Made by a program: the position numbers and the translations under genes
Shown here: one piece after another, positions 6,872 through 13,618 of the stretch
How the letters are laid out: the number at the start of each line of letters is the position of its first letter
How positions within the stretch are numbered: position 1 is the stretch's first letter
From: Proteobacteria bacterium SG_bin5
GTDB lineage: Bacteria > Pseudomonadota > Alphaproteobacteria > Sphingomonadales > Sphingomonadaceae
NCBI GenBank assembly: GCA_002083475.1
Contig: LWDI01000005.1
Span: forward strand, 1-13,764
DNA length: 13,764 bases
Reading direction: 5' to 3'
Notes under the pieces: generated by a model
What the model was told of the DNA's origin: nothing
Databases searched by the model: none
What the model saw: the letters and a program-made list of their open reading frames with translations, nothing else

Positions 6872-6906
6872 GGCGAGCGGCGACGCGCGAACAGCCGCCG
6901 CTCGCC
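6872..6906. terminator. Hairpin between convergent genes, possible bidirectional terminator
   Basis: A perfect 11-bp inverted repeat, GGCGAGCGGCG (6872-6882) and CGCCGCTCGCC (6896-6906), with a 13-base loop lies in the 55-bp gap between two converging genes. Placement fits a bidirectional terminator, but no T-tract follows on either strand, so it may instead be an RNA 3'-end stabiliser. Confidence 0.4.
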
Positions 6907-6919
6907 CGAGACGGGGGCG

Positions 6920-7372
6920 TTATTCGGCGCGCGCGCGCACGATCTTGCCGGGGGTGCGCGGCGGCTCGCCCTTGGGGAGCGCGTCGACATGCTCCATGCC
7001 CTGGGTCACTGCGCCCCACACGGTATATTGGCGATCGAGGAAGCGCGCGTCGTCGAAGCAGATGAAGAATTGGCTGTTCGCGCTGTTGGGATCATTGGTG
7101 CGCGCCATCGAGCAGGTGCCGCGCACGTGCGGCTCGGCCGAGAATTCGGCCTTCAGATTCGGCCGGCTCGATCCGCCGGTACCGCGCCCGCTCGGATCGC
7201 CGCCCTGCGCCATGAAGCCGTCGATCACCCGGTGGAACACCACGCCGTCGTAAAAGCCTTCGTTGGCGAGCTCGCCGATCTGGGCGACATGGTTGGGCGC
7301 GAGATCGGGGCGCAGCTTGATCACGACGTCGCCCGTTTCGAGCGTGAGGGTGAGCGTGGAAAATTGAGTCAT
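6920..7372 (-). CDS. Peptidylprolyl isomerase, cyclophilin type
   Basis: Catalyses cis-trans isomerisation of X-Pro bonds during protein folding. The 150 residues show the cyclophilin core in order: VVFHRVIDGFMAQGGDPSGRG (Arg in FHRVI and Gln in FMAQGGD being active-site residues), a Met-Ala-Arg segment, NSANSQFFICF, and FLDRQYTVWGAVTQGMEHVD. There is no signal peptide, so it is a cytoplasmic, PpiB-like single-domain form; its length is typical for the short bacterial class. The ATG has a good AAAGGA about 5 bases upstream. The open frame continues another 400-odd codons upstream, but only as the antisense shadow of mgtE. It diverges from mgtE across 114 bp and converges with the cysteine protein on its other side. 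Confidence 0.95.
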   Translation of the reverse strand: MTQFSTLTLTLETGDVVIKLRPDLAPNHVAQIGELANEGFYDGVVFHRVIDGFMAQGGDPSGRGTGGSSRPNLKAEFSAEPHVRGTCSMARTNDPNSANSQFFICFDDARFLDRQYTVWGAVTQGMEHVDALPKGEPPRTPGKIVRARAE

Positions 7373-7486
7373 GGCCGTCCTTTCGGTTGCTGGGCGCGCC
7401 CTAGCCGCCCGCTCGTCGCCACGCAAATCATTGGCAGCGCGCGCGCGCCGGGCTAAGCGCCACGCGGGCGGCGAAGGGAACAGGCG

Positions 7487-8872
7487 ATGAGCGAAGCCGA
7501 GCGCGAGGAAACCCAACTCGACGCCGACGATCGGCTGAGGCCCGAATTCGTCCGCGACGTGCTCGCCGCGCTCGAAGCGGGCGACGCCGAAGGCGCGCGC
7601 GACCTGGTCGAGCCGCTCCACCCCGCCGATCTCGCCGATCTGTTCGAACTGCTGCCCGCCGAGGAACGCGCGCGGCTGGCGAGCGCCGCCAAGGATTTGC
7701 TCGACGGCGACGTGCTCGCCGAGATGAACGATTGGGTGCGCGAGGCGCTGATCGACGCGCTCGACCCCAAGGAAGTCGCCGACATCGCCGCCGAGCTCGA
7801 CACCGACGACGCGGTCGCGATCATTCAGGATCTGGAGGAAAGCGAGCAACGCGCGGTGCTGCGCGCGCTCGACCCCGATGATCGCGCGGCGATCGAGGAA
7901 GCGCTCAGCTATCCGGAAGAATCCGCCGGCCGGTTGATGCAGCGCGAGCTGATCGCGGTGCCCGAACATTGGACCGTCGGCGACGTGCTCGATTACCTCC
8001 GCCAAGACGATGCGCTGACGACCGATTTCTGGGAAGTCTATGTCGTCGATCCGCAGCACAAGCCGATCGGCGCGTGCCACCTCAGCTGGATCATGCGCAC
8101 CCCGCGCGCGGTGAGCATCGGCGACGTGATGCAGCGCGAACAGACGTTGATCCCGGTCGATATGGACCAGGAGGAAGTCGCTTTGCGCTTCCAAAAATAT
8201 GCGCTGATCTCGGCCGCCGTGGTCGATGGCAGCGGGCGGTTGGTGGGGATGATCACGGTCGACGACATCGTCCACATCATCAGCCAGGAAGCCGGCGAGG
8301 ACATTCTGCGCCTGTCGGGCGCGGGTGATGGCGACATCAACGAACCGGTGCTCGACAGTTACCGCGCGCGCGTGCGCTGGCTGCTGTCGAACCTGCTGAC
8401 CGCGCTCGTCGCCTCGTCGATCATCGCGCTGTTCGAGGGGACGATCGCCAAATTCGTCGCGCTCGCCACGCTGATGCCGATCGTGGCGGGCGTGGGCGGC
8501 AATGCCGGCACCCAGACGATGGCGGTAACGGTGCGCGCGCTCGCGACCAACCAGCTCACCCAATCGAACACCGCGCGCTCGATCTTCCGCGAGTTGCGCG
8601 TCGCTTTGCTCAACGGCGGCACGGTGGGGGTGGTGATCGGGATCGGGGTGGCGCTGGTGTTCCAAAATCCGCAATTGGGCGCGGTGATCGCGACGGCGAT
8701 GCTCACCAACATCGTCGTCGCCGGGCTCGCCGGGGTGGCGGTGCCGGTGGTTCTGGAACGCGCCGGCGCCGACCCGGCGGTCGCCTCGTCGATCTTCGTG
8801 ACGATGACGACCGATTCGATGGGCTTTTTCGCCTTTCTGGGCCTCGCGACCGCGACCGGGCTGGTGGGGTGA
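7487..8872 (+). CDS. mgtE: MgtE-type magnesium transporter
   Basis: A Mg2+ channel/transporter of the inner membrane, gated by intracellular Mg2+ through its cytoplasmic domains. The 461 residues follow the standard layout: an acidic helical N domain (about 20-140), paired CBS domains (about 145-275, with ITVDDIVHII closing the second), a connecting helix, and five membrane segments from about 296 to the C-terminus. Family landmarks are PIVAGVGGNAGTQ (331-343) and TDSMGFF (442-448), whose Asp443 corresponds to the selectivity-filter aspartate. The ATG has GAAGGGAA about 9 bases upstream. The 114-bp upstream gap is GC-rich and I see no M-box-like magnesium riboswitch there, so control probably sits in the protein. 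Confidence 0.96.
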   Translation: MSEAEREETQLDADDRLRPEFVRDVLAALEAGDAEGARDLVEPLHPADLADLFELLPAEERARLASAAKDLLDGDVLAEMNDWVREALIDALDPKEVADIAAELDTDDAVAIIQDLEESEQRAVLRALDPDDRAAIEEALSYPEESAGRLMQRELIAVPEHWTVGDVLDYLRQDDALTTDFWEVYVVDPQHKPIGACHLSWIMRTPRAVSIGDVMQREQTLIPVDMDQEEVALRFQKYALISAAVVDGSGRLVGMITVDDIVHIISQEAGEDILRLSGAGDGDINEPVLDSYRARVRWLLSNLLTALVASSIIALFEGTIAKFVALATLMPIVAGVGGNAGTQTMAVTVRALATNQLTQSNTARSIFRELRVALLNGGTVGVVIGIGVALVFQNPQLGAVIATAMLTNIVVAGLAGVAVPVVLERAGADPAVASSIFVTMTTDSMGFFAFLGLATATGLVG

Positions 8873-8895
8873 GGCGCTGATCGCGCGGCACCACC

Positions 8896-8993
8896 CGTCA
8901 CCCCGGACTTGGTCCGGGGTCTACCGCGGGGCCAAGCCTTGCGACCGATGGGTCTGGAACGCCGGTGGATGCCGGACCAAGTCCGGCATGACG
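8896..8993. repeat. REP-like inverted pair, family 1
   Basis: Two units in opposite orientation share the self-complementary core CCGGACTTGGTCCGG (8903-8917) or its complement CCGGACCAAGTCCGG (8972-8986), with CGTCA on one flank and YACCG on the other. The left unit spans 8896-8926 and the right 8963-8993. The layout is that of bacterial interspersed REP pairs. The whole gap between mgtE and the next gene (8873-9093) contains only this pair and a short unassigned stretch. Confidence 0.8.
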
Positions 8994-9093
8994 TCAGTGA
9001 CACTGGATTGGTTAGGAAAGCGGCGGGTTCCACCTGCCCGCGCGAAGGATCGGCATTCTTAACTTGCCGCCCCTTCGATCCTAAATCCCCGCC

Positions 9094-9492
9094 ATGCTCC
9101 ATCTCACCAAGGTCGCCTTCGGCGCGTCGAGCCTCGATCATCTGCTCGACAGCCTCAACCACCGTACCGGGCGCGGACCGGTCGTGCTCACCACGCGCAA
9201 CCTGCCCAAGCGCCATGCCGAGATCACCGGCAAGGGCTCGCTCTTCTGGATTCTGAAACATCAGCTCGTCGCGCGCACGCCGATCCTGGGCTTTGGCGAG
9301 GCCGAGGGTGGGCGCGTCTCGATCCTGCTCGGCGCGGAGACTTTGCAGGTCCTCCCCGCCCCCAAGCGCGCGCATCAGGGCTGGCGCTATTTGGAAGCGG
9401 CCGACGCCCCCGGCGATCTGCGCCAGGGCGAAGCGCCCGCGCTGCTGCCGCCGAACATCGCGCGCGAACTGGCGGCGCTGGCGCTATTGTAG
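9094..9492 (+). CDS. DUF1489 family protein
   Basis: A 132-residue member of DUF1489, a family I know from alphaproteobacteria whose function is not established. It begins MLHLTKVAFG and has the family-like core GSLFWILKHQLVARTPILGF, an Arg-rich segment RTGRGPVVLTTRNLPKRH, and PKRAHQGWRYLEAADAPGDL near the C-terminus. No signal peptide or membrane helix is present, so it should be cytoplasmic. The ATG lacks a clear Shine-Dalgarno sequence, but the conserved part starts at residue 2. REP-like pairs lie on both sides, so it is probably its own transcription unit. The stop is a TAG, and it converges with the GIN-domain operon. Confidence 0.88.
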   Translation: MLHLTKVAFGASSLDHLLDSLNHRTGRGPVVLTTRNLPKRHAEITGKGSLFWILKHQLVARTPILGFGEAEGGRVSILLGAETLQVLPAPKRAHQGWRYLEAADAPGDLRQGEAPALLPPNIARELAALALL

Positions 9493-9535
9493 GGCGGGCG
9501 GTCAGCAAGCCACATCACGTCGACATCACGCCCGT

Positions 9536-9622
9536 CCGTTCGTGCTGAGCTTGTCGAAGCACCGTTCTTCTCTTTGGCGGTTACAAGGCAGGACCGCGCT
9601 TCGACAAGCTCAGCGCGAACGG
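9536..9622. repeat. REP-like inverted pair, family 2
   Basis: The left unit (9536-9562) contains CTGAGCTTGTCGAAGC; the right unit (9596-9622) is its inverse, GCTTCGACAAGCTCAG, with outer CCGTTCG/CGAACGG ends matching. About 33 bp separate them. I recall this core as a very common intergenic repeat in sphingomonads and some gammaproteobacteria. It lies between two converging genes, and nothing else is seen in the 198-bp gap. Confidence 0.85.
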
Positions 9623-9690
9623 TCATCATGCTACGCTCGATCCTCTCAGGGATCGCGGCGATCGAAGGCCCCCCACTCGACCGGCCGAAC

Positions 9691-10383
9691 CTACCGCCCG
9701 CAGCGCACCAGCGCATTGTCGGGCGGCGCGACCTTGCAGGCCGGGTTGCCGCTCACGCTCACCCGCCCCAGCCCGGTTGACGAGACGCGCGCGGTATAGC
9801 GCGCGGCGGCGCGGATCTCGCCATTGCCGTCGAGCCGCACCGTCAGATCATCGGCGCGCAAGCCGCTCGCGTCGATCGTGCCCGCGCCGTTCATCAGCAG
9901 CGCCGTGCGCGCCCCCTGCCCCGCGAGCGCGAGCGTGCCATTGCCGATCAGCACCACGTTGAGCATATCGGCGCGCAGACCCTCGGCGCTGAGCGCCCCC
10001 GCGCCGTTGACCGACAGATCGAGCCGCTGGCCGCGCATCCCGCTCACCTGCAACCGCCCGCCGAGCACCGTGGCCGTGCGCAGCACCGGGGTGGTGAGCG
10101 TGATCACCGGCGGCTGGCGCGGCGCGCCGAAGCGTTCGCTCGACCCCGCCGTGCCGAGCCGCACGGTGAGCGTCGTGCCGTCCTGCTGGAGCACCAGCCG
10201 TTCGAGCGTCGCCGGATCGCCCTGGGCGCGCGCGCTCGGCGGGCCGCCGACCGCGACGCGCAGCTCGAACGGCCCTTCGAGCCGCAACCGTTCGAAGCTG
10301 GTGACGCTGAAGCCGCGCTCGGCGGCGGCGGCGCCGGTGGCGGGCGTGAACGGGAGCAGCAAGGCGAGGATCAAGGCGCGCAT
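9691..10383 (-). CDS. Exported GIN-domain (DUF2807) protein, third of three
   Basis: A 230-residue predicted secreted or periplasmic protein with a putative auto-transporter-adhesin-head GIN domain (PF10988-type), a repetitive beta-helix-like fold of unknown function. Signal peptide: MRALILALLLPFTPATGAAAAE. After the opening GFSVTSFERLRLEGPFELRV, short turns recur about every 18-20 residues as VNGAG, LIGNG, MNGAG, LDGNG and STGLG. Two Cys (216 and 228) close the protein in NPACKV...VRCGR, a pattern shared by all three paralogues. It follows the lipoprotein paralogue after 39 bp on the same strand and is probably the last gene of that operon. The turn sequences are less regular than in the other two. 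Confidence 0.85.
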   Translation of the reverse strand: MRALILALLLPFTPATGAAAAERGFSVTSFERLRLEGPFELRVAVGGPPSARAQGDPATLERLVLQQDGTTLTVRLGTAGSSERFGAPRQPPVITLTTPVLRTATVLGGRLQVSGMRGQRLDLSVNGAGALSAEGLRADMLNVVLIGNGTLALAGQGARTALLMNGAGTIDASGLRADDLTVRLDGNGEIRAAARYTARVSSTGLGRVSVSGNPACKVAPPDNALVRCGR

Positions 10384-10422
10384 GGCGCCTTGTCGCCCGC
10401 CGCGCCCGGCGGCGCAAGCCGT

Positions 10423-11130
10423 TCAGCCGCAGCGGATTTTGCCGACGCCCTGGCGGGTGATCGCGCAGCGCGCCTGGGAGCCGAGATCGATGCGCCCCGC
10501 GCCGATGCTCACCACCCGCGCCGGCCCCTCCACCGACGCCCGCACCCGCCCCGCGCCCGCCACCTCGATATCGGCGGCGCGCGCGTGCAGCCCGCGCAGG
10601 CGGAGTTCGCCCGCGCCGCTCAGCCGGCCGACGAGCCGCTCGGCATTGCCCTCGGCGCGCACTTCGCCCGCGCCAGCCACGTTGAAGACCACCTGCCGCA
10701 CCGCGAGTTCGTCGATGTCGAGCCGCCCCGCGCCCGAAACGCGCGCGTCGAACCCCTCGCCGCGCACGCGATCGACATCGAGGCGCGGCGCGCCGAGCAG
10801 CGCCACCCCGGCGAGCTTGGGCAGCGCGACGTCGATCCGCGCGCGATCGCTGCTGAACGCGCGCCACCAGCCCCAGCCGCTCCAATGGACGGGGCTCTGC
10901 GGGCGCCGCGCGATCACCAGCGTCGCGCCCTCGCGCCGCACGCTCAGCTGATCGAGCAAGTCGCGCGCGCCGCGCGCTTCGACCGCGAAGGGGCGGCCGG
11001 TGGTCACCGTCACGCGATCGGCGCCGCTCACCTTGATCCGATCGAAGCCGGTGACGGGGAAAGTGCGATCGTCCCGCGATCCGCCGCACCCCCCGAGCAG
11101 CAGCGCGAGCGCGACGAAGCTCAGCCGCAT
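10423..11130 (-). CDS. GIN-domain (DUF2807) lipoprotein, second of three
   Basis: A 235-residue paralogue of its neighbours. The N-terminus MRLSFVALALLLGGC has a lipobox (LGGC, Cys15), so it should be acylated and membrane-anchored; Gly-Gly-Ser after the Cys contains no Asp at +2, so outer-membrane delivery is plausible. After FPVTGFDRIKVSG and a Trp-rich segment (VHWSGWGWW, 81-89), beta-turn motifs recur as VSGAG (131), VAGAG (151), LSGAG (170), VAGAG (190) and SIGAG, each about 20 residues apart. It ends with the paired cysteines ARCAITRQ...IRCG (222, 234). The ATG lies inside the last codons of the upstream paralogue (10-bp overlap, ATGCGGCTGA), indicating coupled translation. Ligand and role are unknown. 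Confidence 0.87.
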   Translation of the reverse strand: MRLSFVALALLLGGCGGSRDDRTFPVTGFDRIKVSGADRVTVTTGRPFAVEARGARDLLDQLSVRREGATLVIARRPQSPVHWSGWGWWRAFSSDRARIDVALPKLAGVALLGAPRLDVDRVRGEGFDARVSGAGRLDIDELAVRQVVFNVAGAGEVRAEGNAERLVGRLSGAGELRLRGLHARAADIEVAGAGRVRASVEGPARVVSIGAGRIDLGSQARCAITRQGVGKIRCG

Positions 11131-11801
11131 CGGACGCTGCCGCTCCCGGTCTTGCTGATCGTGCAGCGCGCGCCGGGGCCGAGATCGACGTCGCCCGAGC
11201 CGACCACCGACACTTGCGCATTCCCCATCACGCGCGCGCGAATGTCGCCCGAGCCGGTGACCGAGGCCTGGGCCTGGCCGAGCGTCAATTGATCGGCATG
11301 GACGTCGCCCGACCCGGCGACGCTGATCTGCCCGGTCTCGGCGCGGCCGCTCACCCAAAGATCCCCCGAACCGCTCACCGACAGCGCGGCGCCGCGCGCC
11401 TCGAGGCTCGCGACGCGGAGATCGCCCGAGCCCGCGACCGAGGCGGCGAAGCGCGGCGTAACGACGCGGTCGACCGTCATATCGCCCGATCCGGTGACGC
11501 GCGCGCGCTCGATGCTCGGCAGCGTGACCTCGATATGCGCGATATCGCGGCGATCGAGCCAACCTTGCCGCGCGCGGCGGATCACCAGCCGGTCACCGTC
11601 GCGCTTGATCTCCAGATCGGCGAGCGCGGCCGCGCTGCCGCTCGCGCGCACGGCGAAGGCGCCGCCGACGCGCACCGTCACCCGCTGCGGGCCGAGCAGT
11701 TCGACCGCGCGAAAATCGCGCAGCGGATAATCGCGCGCCGTCTGCGCCAGCGCGGGCGCGGCGATCGTGGCGAGCGGGAGCAGAACAAGGGCGAGTCGCA
11801 T
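11121..11801 (-). CDS. Exported GIN-domain (DUF2807) protein, first of three
   Basis: A 226-residue protein with signal peptide MRLALVLLPLATIAAPALAQ (cleavage likely after ALA19) and an unusually regular GIN domain. The turn GSGD occurs at 104, 124, 144, 163, 183 and 201, with GSGS at 219, spaced 18-20 residues apart, each followed by a short hydrophobic strand. This suggests one beta-helix or solenoid coil per repeat. The C-terminus has Cys212 and Cys225. The ATG chosen has GAGGAG about 8 bases upstream; the longer in-frame extension would run into the promoter and terminator and is not credible. It heads the three-gene operon, directly behind the promoter and palindrome described separately. 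Function is unknown; the family is thought to be a cell-surface or periplasmic module. Confidence 0.88.
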   Translation of the reverse strand: MRLALVLLPLATIAAPALAQTARDYPLRDFRAVELLGPQRVTVRVGGAFAVRASGSAAALADLEIKRDGDRLVIRRARQGWLDRRDIAHIEVTLPSIERARVTGSGDMTVDRVVTPRFAASVAGSGDLRVASLEARGAALSVSGSGDLWVSGRAETGQISVAGSGDVHADQLTLGQAQASVTGSGDIRARVMGNAQVSVVGSGDVDLGPGARCTISKTGSGSVRCG

Positions 11802-11813
11802 CGGGGTCTCCTC

Positions 11814-11841
11814 GGCGTGTGTTGACGAGCTAACACACGCC
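11814..11841 (-). promoter_or_regulatory. Perfect palindrome, candidate operator of the GIN operon
   Basis: Arms GGCGTGTGTT (11814-11823) and AACACACGCC (11832-11841) are exact inverse complements of 10 bp around an 8-bp spacer. The site lies just upstream of the Shine-Dalgarno sequence of the first GIN gene and covers the proposed -10 box and start site, where a dimeric repressor would bind. It could instead form an RNA hairpin in the leader. No regulator gene is adjacent. Confidence 0.55.
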
Positions 11842-11856
11842 AATCCCGAACGCCAA
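11828..11856 (-). promoter_or_regulatory. Candidate sigma-70 promoter of the GIN operon
   Basis: Reading the minus strand, TTGGCG (11856-11851) and TTAGCT (11833-11828) are separated by 17 bp, with a predicted start near 11821. It lies between the carD terminator and the first GIN gene. The -10 match is poor, and the call rests on position and spacing. Confidence 0.35.
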
Positions 11857-11860
11857 GCAC

Positions 11861-11893
11861 AAAAAGGCGGCGGCGCCACCGGGGCACCGCCGC
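11861..11893 (-). terminator. Intrinsic terminator of carD
   Basis: On the minus strand the 11-bp stem GCGGCGGTGCC / GGCGCCGCCGC (one G-T wobble, 5-base loop) is followed directly by CTTTTTG. It begins 25 bp after the carD stop codon and should separate carD from the GIN operon. Confidence 0.85.
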
Positions 11894-11918
11894 GCGTCTT
11901 CACGCCCGTCCCCAAGGT

Positions 11919-12455
11919 TTAGGCGGCGACGTCCTTGTCCTTGTTGTGGATCGCGGCGGCCTTGCGCAGAATATCGAGGATCTTGCCCTGCGCGGTGCGC
12001 TCGTCGACCTGCTCCATCGCGGCGAGTTCGCGCGCGAGGCGGCTGGTCGCCGCTTCGAAAATCTGCCGCTCCGAATAGCTTTGCTCGGGCTGATCCTCGG
12101 CACGGAACAGATCGCGGACCACTTCGGCGATCGACACCAGATCGCCCGAGTTGATCTTCGCTTCATATTCCTGCGCGCGGCGCGACCACATCGTGCGCTT
12201 CACCTTGGGCTTGCCGGTGAGCGTATCGAGCGCTTCCTTCAGCGTCTTATCGCTCGACAATTTGCGCATGCCCACGCTTTCGGCCTTGTTGGTGGGAACG
12301 CGCAGCGTCATGCGTTCCTTTTCGAAGCGCAGGACATAGAGTTCCAATTGCATCCCCGCGATTTCCTGCCGCTGCAGCTCGATCACGCGGCCAACGCCAT
12401 GCTTGGGATAAACGACATAATCACCGACATCGAAGGACAGCGCCTTGGCAGCCAT
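11919..12455 (-). CDS. carD: CarD/CdnL family transcriptional regulator
   Basis: An RNA polymerase-binding regulator that stabilises open complexes, notably at rRNA promoters, in alphaproteobacteria and actinobacteria. The 178 residues have an N-terminal RNAP-interaction domain (about 8-65: FDVGDYVVYPKHGVGRV, then LELYVLRFEKERMTLRVP) and a helical C-terminal domain with KVKRTMWSRRAQEYEAKINSG, rich in basic and aromatic residues as expected for DNA contact. Length is typical of CdnL proteins, and no extra domain is present. The ATG starts the family's usual N-terminus; a GGAAAGG lies about 11-17 bases upstream. A good terminator follows. It shares strand and order with fdxA, S4 and helicase genes, but the 497-bp gap to fdxA suggests its own promoter. 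Confidence 0.95.
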   Translation of the reverse strand: MAAKALSFDVGDYVVYPKHGVGRVIELQRQEIAGMQLELYVLRFEKERMTLRVPTNKAESVGMRKLSSDKTLKEALDTLTGKPKVKRTMWSRRAQEYEAKINSGDLVSIAEVVRDLFRAEDQPEQSYSERQIFEAATSRLARELAAMEQVDERTAQGKILDILRKAAAIHNKDKDVAA

Positions 12456-12952
12456 TCTTGAGAGCCTTTCCGTGGTCTGAGCCCCCCGACCGGATAAGCG
12501 CGTTCCTGCCGGAAATCGGGGAAGCGCTGTTGGGGGGTAAGTGGCCTAGTGTCTCCGCGCGGCCGACGCATGACAACGCCGGACCGTCCGACTCTCATTT
12601 AACACGCTCGTAATAAAATTACCAGTGTTGGGTTACACAATTTGGCACGGACTGACACAAAATAAGCCAATCATCGCGTCCCCGGCACGGCCGGCCAGGG
12701 GCGGTTGGCGGACGGTGGCGCCGGCGTTCGCCGGCCCTGCCAGCGACCCAAGCGTCGCCCCGGCGGAAGCCCTGGCCTCTCGCGCCCGCCAAAGGGGTCG
12801 CCCCGGCGGAAGCCGGGGCCTCGAGCCAGGGGAGCGCTACATTGGCATGAGGCCCCGGCTTTCGCCGGGGCGACGGCCTTTTGCAAAGGGTTGGCGGAAC
12901 GTTACACCAGCCGCCGCACGCCACCGCCCCGCAACCGCGAGCGCGCCGCGCC
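12456..12952. other. Gene-free spacer between fdxA and carD
   Basis: About 500 bp without a credible gene. The carD-proximal half holds an A/T-rich island (about 12596-12670) standing out from the surrounding GC-rich DNA. It is a likely place for the carD promoter; TTGTGT and TTATTA 18 bp apart on the minus strand are one weak candidate. The fdxA-proximal half holds the family 3 REP units and a diverged relative near 12715-12740 (GCGCCGGCGTTCGCCGGC). Other frames here are GC-driven and lack family features. Confidence 0.6.
12753..12876. repeat. REP-like cluster, family 3, three units
   Basis: Two direct units (12753-12780 and 12796-12823) share GTCGCCCCGGCGGAAGCC, and one inverted unit (12848-12876) contains GGCTTTCGCCGGGGCGAC. 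The last two form a strong inverted pair around a 24-bp spacer. The cluster lies after fdxA, where the hairpin could also stop transcription or protect the 3' end of fdxA mRNA. Confidence 0.8.
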
Positions 12953-13291
12953 TCAGTCGCCCTGGCCGGGTTCGGCGGAGAAATATTTGTCGAACTTGCC
13001 GGTTTCGCCCTTATGCTCGTCGGCGTCGCCGGGCGCCTCGCGCTTGCGGGTGATGTTGGGCCACTGCGCCGAGTAAGTGTTGTTGAGTTCCAGCCATTTT
13101 TCGAGCCCGCTCTCGGTATCGGGCAGGATCGCCTCGGCCGGGCATTCGGGCTCGCACACGCCGCAATCGATGCACTCGTTCGGGTTGATGACGAGCATAT
13201 TCTCGCCCTCGTAGAAGCAATCGACCGGGCACACCTCCACACAGTCCATATATTTGCAACGGATGCAGGCGTCGGTGACGACATAGGTCAT
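12953..13291 (-). CDS. fdxA: Seven-iron ferredoxin FdxA
   Basis: A small cytoplasmic electron carrier with one [3Fe-4S] and one [4Fe-4S] cluster. In 112 residues the cysteine pattern is CIRCKYMDCVEVCPVDC at the N-terminus (Cys9, 12, 17, 21 and 25), with Lys-Tyr-Met between the second and third Cys, and CIDCGVCEPECP in the second half. The C-terminal extension ends DKYFSAEPGQGD, typical of the alphaproteobacterial FdxA type. The ATG has GGGGAG about 9 bases upstream. It follows the S4-domain gene by 36 bp on the same strand and is probably co-transcribed with it and the helicase gene. The physiological partner is unknown. Confidence 0.96.
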   Translation of the reverse strand: MTYVVTDACIRCKYMDCVEVCPVDCFYEGENMLVINPNECIDCGVCEPECPAEAILPDTESGLEKWLELNNTYSAQWPNITRKREAPGDADEHKGETGKFDKYFSAEPGQGD

Positions 13292-13327
13292 GGTTCGCTC
13301 CCCGGTCTTACGGTCTTGCCGATCCTG

Positions 13328-13618
13328 CTATTGCGGCCCTGGGGCGGCGTCAATCCCGGCGAGATCGGTGTAGAGCGCCGCCGCTTCGGCGGGCGGGCCG
13401 CGCCGGCTGGGGAGCGCTTCCACCCGCAGCACGCGCACCTCCCCGCCGCGCACGAGCGCGATCACCGAGCCGACGCGCACCACCGCATGCGCGCGATCGA
13501 CCCGGCGCCCGTCGAGCCGGATCGTCCCCGCCTCGGCGGCGGCTTGCGCGAGCGCGCGCGTCTTGGCGAGGCGCGCGAACCAGAGGAATTTGTCGATCCG
13601 CAAAACGCCCTCAGCCAC
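13328..13618 (-). CDS. S4 domain RNA-binding protein, Hsp15-like
   Basis: A 96-residue cytoplasmic protein with an N-terminal S4 RNA-binding fold: LRIDKFLWFARLAKTRALAQ, then GTIRLDGRRVDRAHAVVRVGSVIALVRGGEVRVLRVEALPSRR in outline, matching Hsp15/HslR, which in E. coli recycles stalled 50S subunits carrying nascent chains. It is somewhat shorter than E. coli Hsp15, lacking most of the C-terminal tail. The GTG start overlaps the stop of the upstream helicase gene by 8 bp (GTGGCTGA), so translation is probably coupled. Gene order helicase, S4, fdxA, carD is a known alphaproteobacterial arrangement. Whether it acts on ribosomes here is inference. Confidence 0.88.
   Translation of the reverse strand: MAEGVLRIDKFLWFARLAKTRALAQAAAEAGTIRLDGRRVDRAHAVVRVGSVIALVRGGEVRVLRVEALPSRRGPPAEAAALYTDLAGIDAAPGPQ

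Noticed and set aside
7373..7486. Possible magnesium riboswitch (M-box) before mgtE
   Set aside because: The gap is only 114 bp and GC-rich, with no M-box-like arrangement I could recognise.
6920..8674. 584-residue N-terminally extended cyclophilin
   Set aside because: The extra 400-odd residues are antisense to mgtE and His/Arg/Asp-rich; the cyclophilin domain starts at an ATG with a good ribosome-binding site at 7372.
9848..11221. 457-codon minus-strand frame through the GIN genes, and plus-strand frames opposite them
   Set aside because: Composition is almost wholly Arg/Ala/Gly; these are off-frame readings of the three GIN genes.
12590..12594. GACTC, a GANTC site possibly methylated by CcrM upstream of carD
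   Set aside because: A single five-base match is expected by chance; it gives no evidence of cell-cycle control.
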